From NCBI RefSeq assembly GCF_047495875.1, contig NC_092463.1, positions 22,061,224 through 22,125,223 on the forward strand: a stretch of DNA of 64,000 nt. Reading direction: 5' to 3'. The notes under the pieces were generated by a model. That model was not told where the DNA came from. It ran no database searches and worked only from the letters and a program-made list of their open reading frames with translations. The stretch is from Pithys albifrons albifrons. Its lineage: Eukaryota > Chordata > Aves > Passeriformes > Thamnophilidae. Position numbers and translations under genes: made by a program. Of this stretch, positions 61,527 through 64,000 are shown one piece after another (the first letter of the stretch is position 1; every line of letters starts with the position of its first letter).

Positions 61527-61531
61527 AGGTT
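61527..61531. repeat. 3' target-site duplication of the provirus
   Basis: AGGTT, identical to 54,766-54,770. Confidence 0.85.
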
Positions 61532-61534
61532 CTA

Positions 61535-64000
61535 TCACTAATTCTATGAGTGGGTCAGTTTGGGGTACACTGTATCACTTCTTTACCTTCCTGTTTGCTT
61601 GCTCCCTAAGGCAGTAGCAGCATCTTCCGTCTTTGTCAAGTGTTCTGAAGGCTGGGACTCATGGACATTTGGATAATGAATACTTTGGAGAAGTCCAGAG
61701 TTAAAAAGTTGGGAGGAAAATTACATTTTAAGTCCAAAAACTAGTACTTGCCTCACTTTTTTTGTTTACTTATTTTTTAAATTAGCTCAACAATTGTGCT
61801 CCAGGTCCTAATCCATGATATCAGTCTTTGTCATGTTGAGGTATGTCACACATCAGACTATGTCAGATTGGACATGATATTGTGTGTCATGAAAACAAAA
61901 TACTCTATCCCAACTTGGTGGCGGTGATGGGATAAGATAAAAGGAAATTAAGGATGCAAATTATTTTCTCTCACTTAAATTAACACTGAAGTTTATTTTA
62001 CTTATCATTTTACCTTAAATACAGAAAATATTTCCAGAGCTTATAGCAGAGAATGACTGAAAGCCTAAACAGAACTACACAAACTGTGGACAGGTGATAG
62101 ACTTCATTTTCTCGGACACTTCTGTCCTAACTTTTAAGTCCCTGAATAGCTGAGGCCTCACACTCCAATAGTATTGTCAACCTCTTCAGAGTTCATTTCC
62201 ATCCTTTCGCTACCTGTAGCAGTTATTCCACAGGGCAACTCAACCAGCTCCACCAATGGAGCTATGTATGCTCAACCTTGTGTTGTTCTAGTCTTTCAAG
62301 ATGTGGAAAACTCCCCTCTGAGGCTGGAATCTATAGAAGAGGAGTCTGAGATCACCAGATTCTTTTACTCCATTTGACCCCAAATTTGACACGATTTGAC
62401 CCCATACCTACAGAGCTGAAAACCCTATAACTCGCCTATGCTTACTGTTTTAATACAGTCTAACTATCTTTATCCACTTAATTTTCTTTCTTGCCTTCAT
62501 TGTGCAAAATGAGGATTTTCTGAGAAGGCCAGAGTGTGGCCAATACAACATAAGAACACGTGCTTCCTGCCAGGGTTATATGCAGATCTTGTTCACATCT
62601 TTATGTTATTTTCCTTTATTTCTCATTTGAATGTGATTTTCCACGCCTTCCATTTTTTTCCCCAGAGTAGCAGGGAGCAGTAGCTGAACTAAACTTCCTG
62701 CAGCTCACAAATGCTCTATGTGAACAACCCTTGAGGTAATGACCATTGATAATCCATTTGGGTAGAACTAAGAACAACGAAGACCTCCATCTCAGTATTC
62801 AAAGCAGAAAAATCTTTAAGTGAAATAATCTGTCAGTCACAACAGAAGGCACCACAATCAGCTGAGGAAACACTCAACAGATTCTGGCAAACTGTGTGGT
62901 AGCATCAATGGACTTTGGTTTGTCATGCATCCACCTCTGAGAAACAGCACAACTGTGTCCCATGCCAGTATCAGACTCATTGGAAGACCCTTTAGCATTA
63001 CACTTACTTCAGCAACCTTGATTATGCACTTCCCCCTCACTCACCACACAGTGCTACCTATCACTTTAGGACACCTGGTTGCCCACACTCCTACAGCACT
63101 GTGTCAATCCCATCCCAGCAGCAAACTGAGCATGACAATGAGCAGAGCAGCATATAGAGGAAGAAGATGCTGGTTAGCACCTGACAATAAATTGCAAGGG
63201 AGGAGATTTTACTGTAAATAGGATGCACAATTCAGGATGGGCTCTTTCCTATTGAGATAAATCAAAAGAGTACACAATTTTTTTTACACAACTTGAGCTG
63301 ATATGTGCAAGAGGAGAAAGAAATAGGAAGTGAATTATCATTAGTTCTTTGTACTCACTTCCATGGATTGATTTGAGCACTCTTGGTGGACAAAATATCA
63401 TAGCAACTGCTTCTTCTTCACTGAAAAATATTAACAATTGAAAAAAATCTTCCTGTCATTAATCGTTCCTGTCAGAGCAAACCTGATGCTGCAGAGAATA
63501 CCTGTATCTTAATACAGCTCAGTTGCAGCAGAGATAGGGGCTGAGTTCAGTATAAACATGAACATTCCTTTTTTAGGAGCTTCCAGTCAGAGACTGGAAG
63601 CATAGTTGATCCTAGCAAACCAAATGCATTTTATAAAAGTGCAAGATCATCAGGTCTGGGAACCACAAGATCAGCCATACTTGCCCTAAACCCACACAGA
63701 CACGGACTATACAGACAAAGCTATTCCGCATAACAAAGAGGGGAGGAGCAGGAACTCATACTGTGTTTGCAGGACCTAACAGCCCTTTTCAGAATGTGAT
63801 TCAGGATGACTGCCTGACACTGTGCTCCAAAACTCTGTGACAGATCTCATTTCTCTTCACAGCCTGTACAGTGATTCCTGCCTTAAAGCTCAAAATTAGA
63901 TTGCATGAATAACTTCCACAATGCTTATGGATCAATCTCAGCTCCAAATTTCTCTGTGAGGAAGAGTGACAATAACAAACAGTAAATGCTTTTCAGTTTT
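61535..64000. other. Non-coding stretch after the provirus
   Basis: AT-rich single-copy-looking DNA; open frames are under 100 codons and without motifs. Nothing named is seen up to the window end. Confidence 0.5.

Noticed and set aside
1..64000. CRISPR arrays, bacterial operons, phage or plasmid features
   Set aside because: No regularly spaced direct repeats, no dense gene packing and clear vertebrate repeats; the window is eukaryotic.

Overview
This is vertebrate nuclear DNA, almost certainly from a bird. The main evidence is two CR1 LINE 3' ends carrying the bird/reptile-type terminal repeat ATTCTATG, a young ERV-L-like provirus, strong CpG depletion, short low-complexity tracts, and decayed MIR-like and older CR1-like relics. 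A songbird is plausible but cannot be proved from the window. I found no host protein-coding exon that I can name; most of the 64 kb reads as AT-rich intergenic or intronic DNA.

Layout. Positions 1-37,770 are mostly single-copy non-coding DNA with decayed repeats: old antisense CR1 near 4.1-4.4 kb, and MIR-like relics near 13.6, 20.0, 20.4 and 35.9 kb. They also hold microsatellites, a perfect 22-bp palindrome at 34.4 kb and a strong C-tract/G-quadruplex candidate at 34.7 kb. At 37,786-38,154 (minus strand) there is a complete SINE-like insertion. It has a tRNA-Gln(CUG)-like head, an internally deleted 5S-rRNA-like middle, an unrecognised body and a short (ACCT)n tail, flanked by 13-bp direct repeats with one mismatch. 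A 5'-truncated CR1 on the plus strand follows at about 38,269-39,012, and a shorter CR1 tail lies at 45,597-45,799. Two stretches (about 44.46-44.60 kb and 47.16-47.35 kb) look like candidate conserved regulatory elements. A perfect 53-bp tandem duplication sits at 52.44-52.55 kb.

The dominant feature is a complete endogenous retrovirus at 54,771-61,526. It has two 626-bp LTRs that look identical by eye, TG...CA ends, a 5-bp target duplication (aggtt) and a tRNA-Lys-type primer binding site. An open 709-codon gag is followed by an open protease-RT-RNase H-integrase frame. The two frames are in phase and separated by one UAG codon, followed 5 nt later by a strong stem-loop with a possible pseudoknot partner; this is the layout expected for stop-codon readthrough. 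The element has no env and no dUTPase. Its Gag starts with several hydrophobic segments and contains a 19-residue tandem repeat, both unusual. Intact frames and identical LTRs point to a very recent insertion.

The two observations most worth following up are the composite tRNA-Gln/5S SINE and the readthrough module and membrane-like Gag N-terminus of the provirus.
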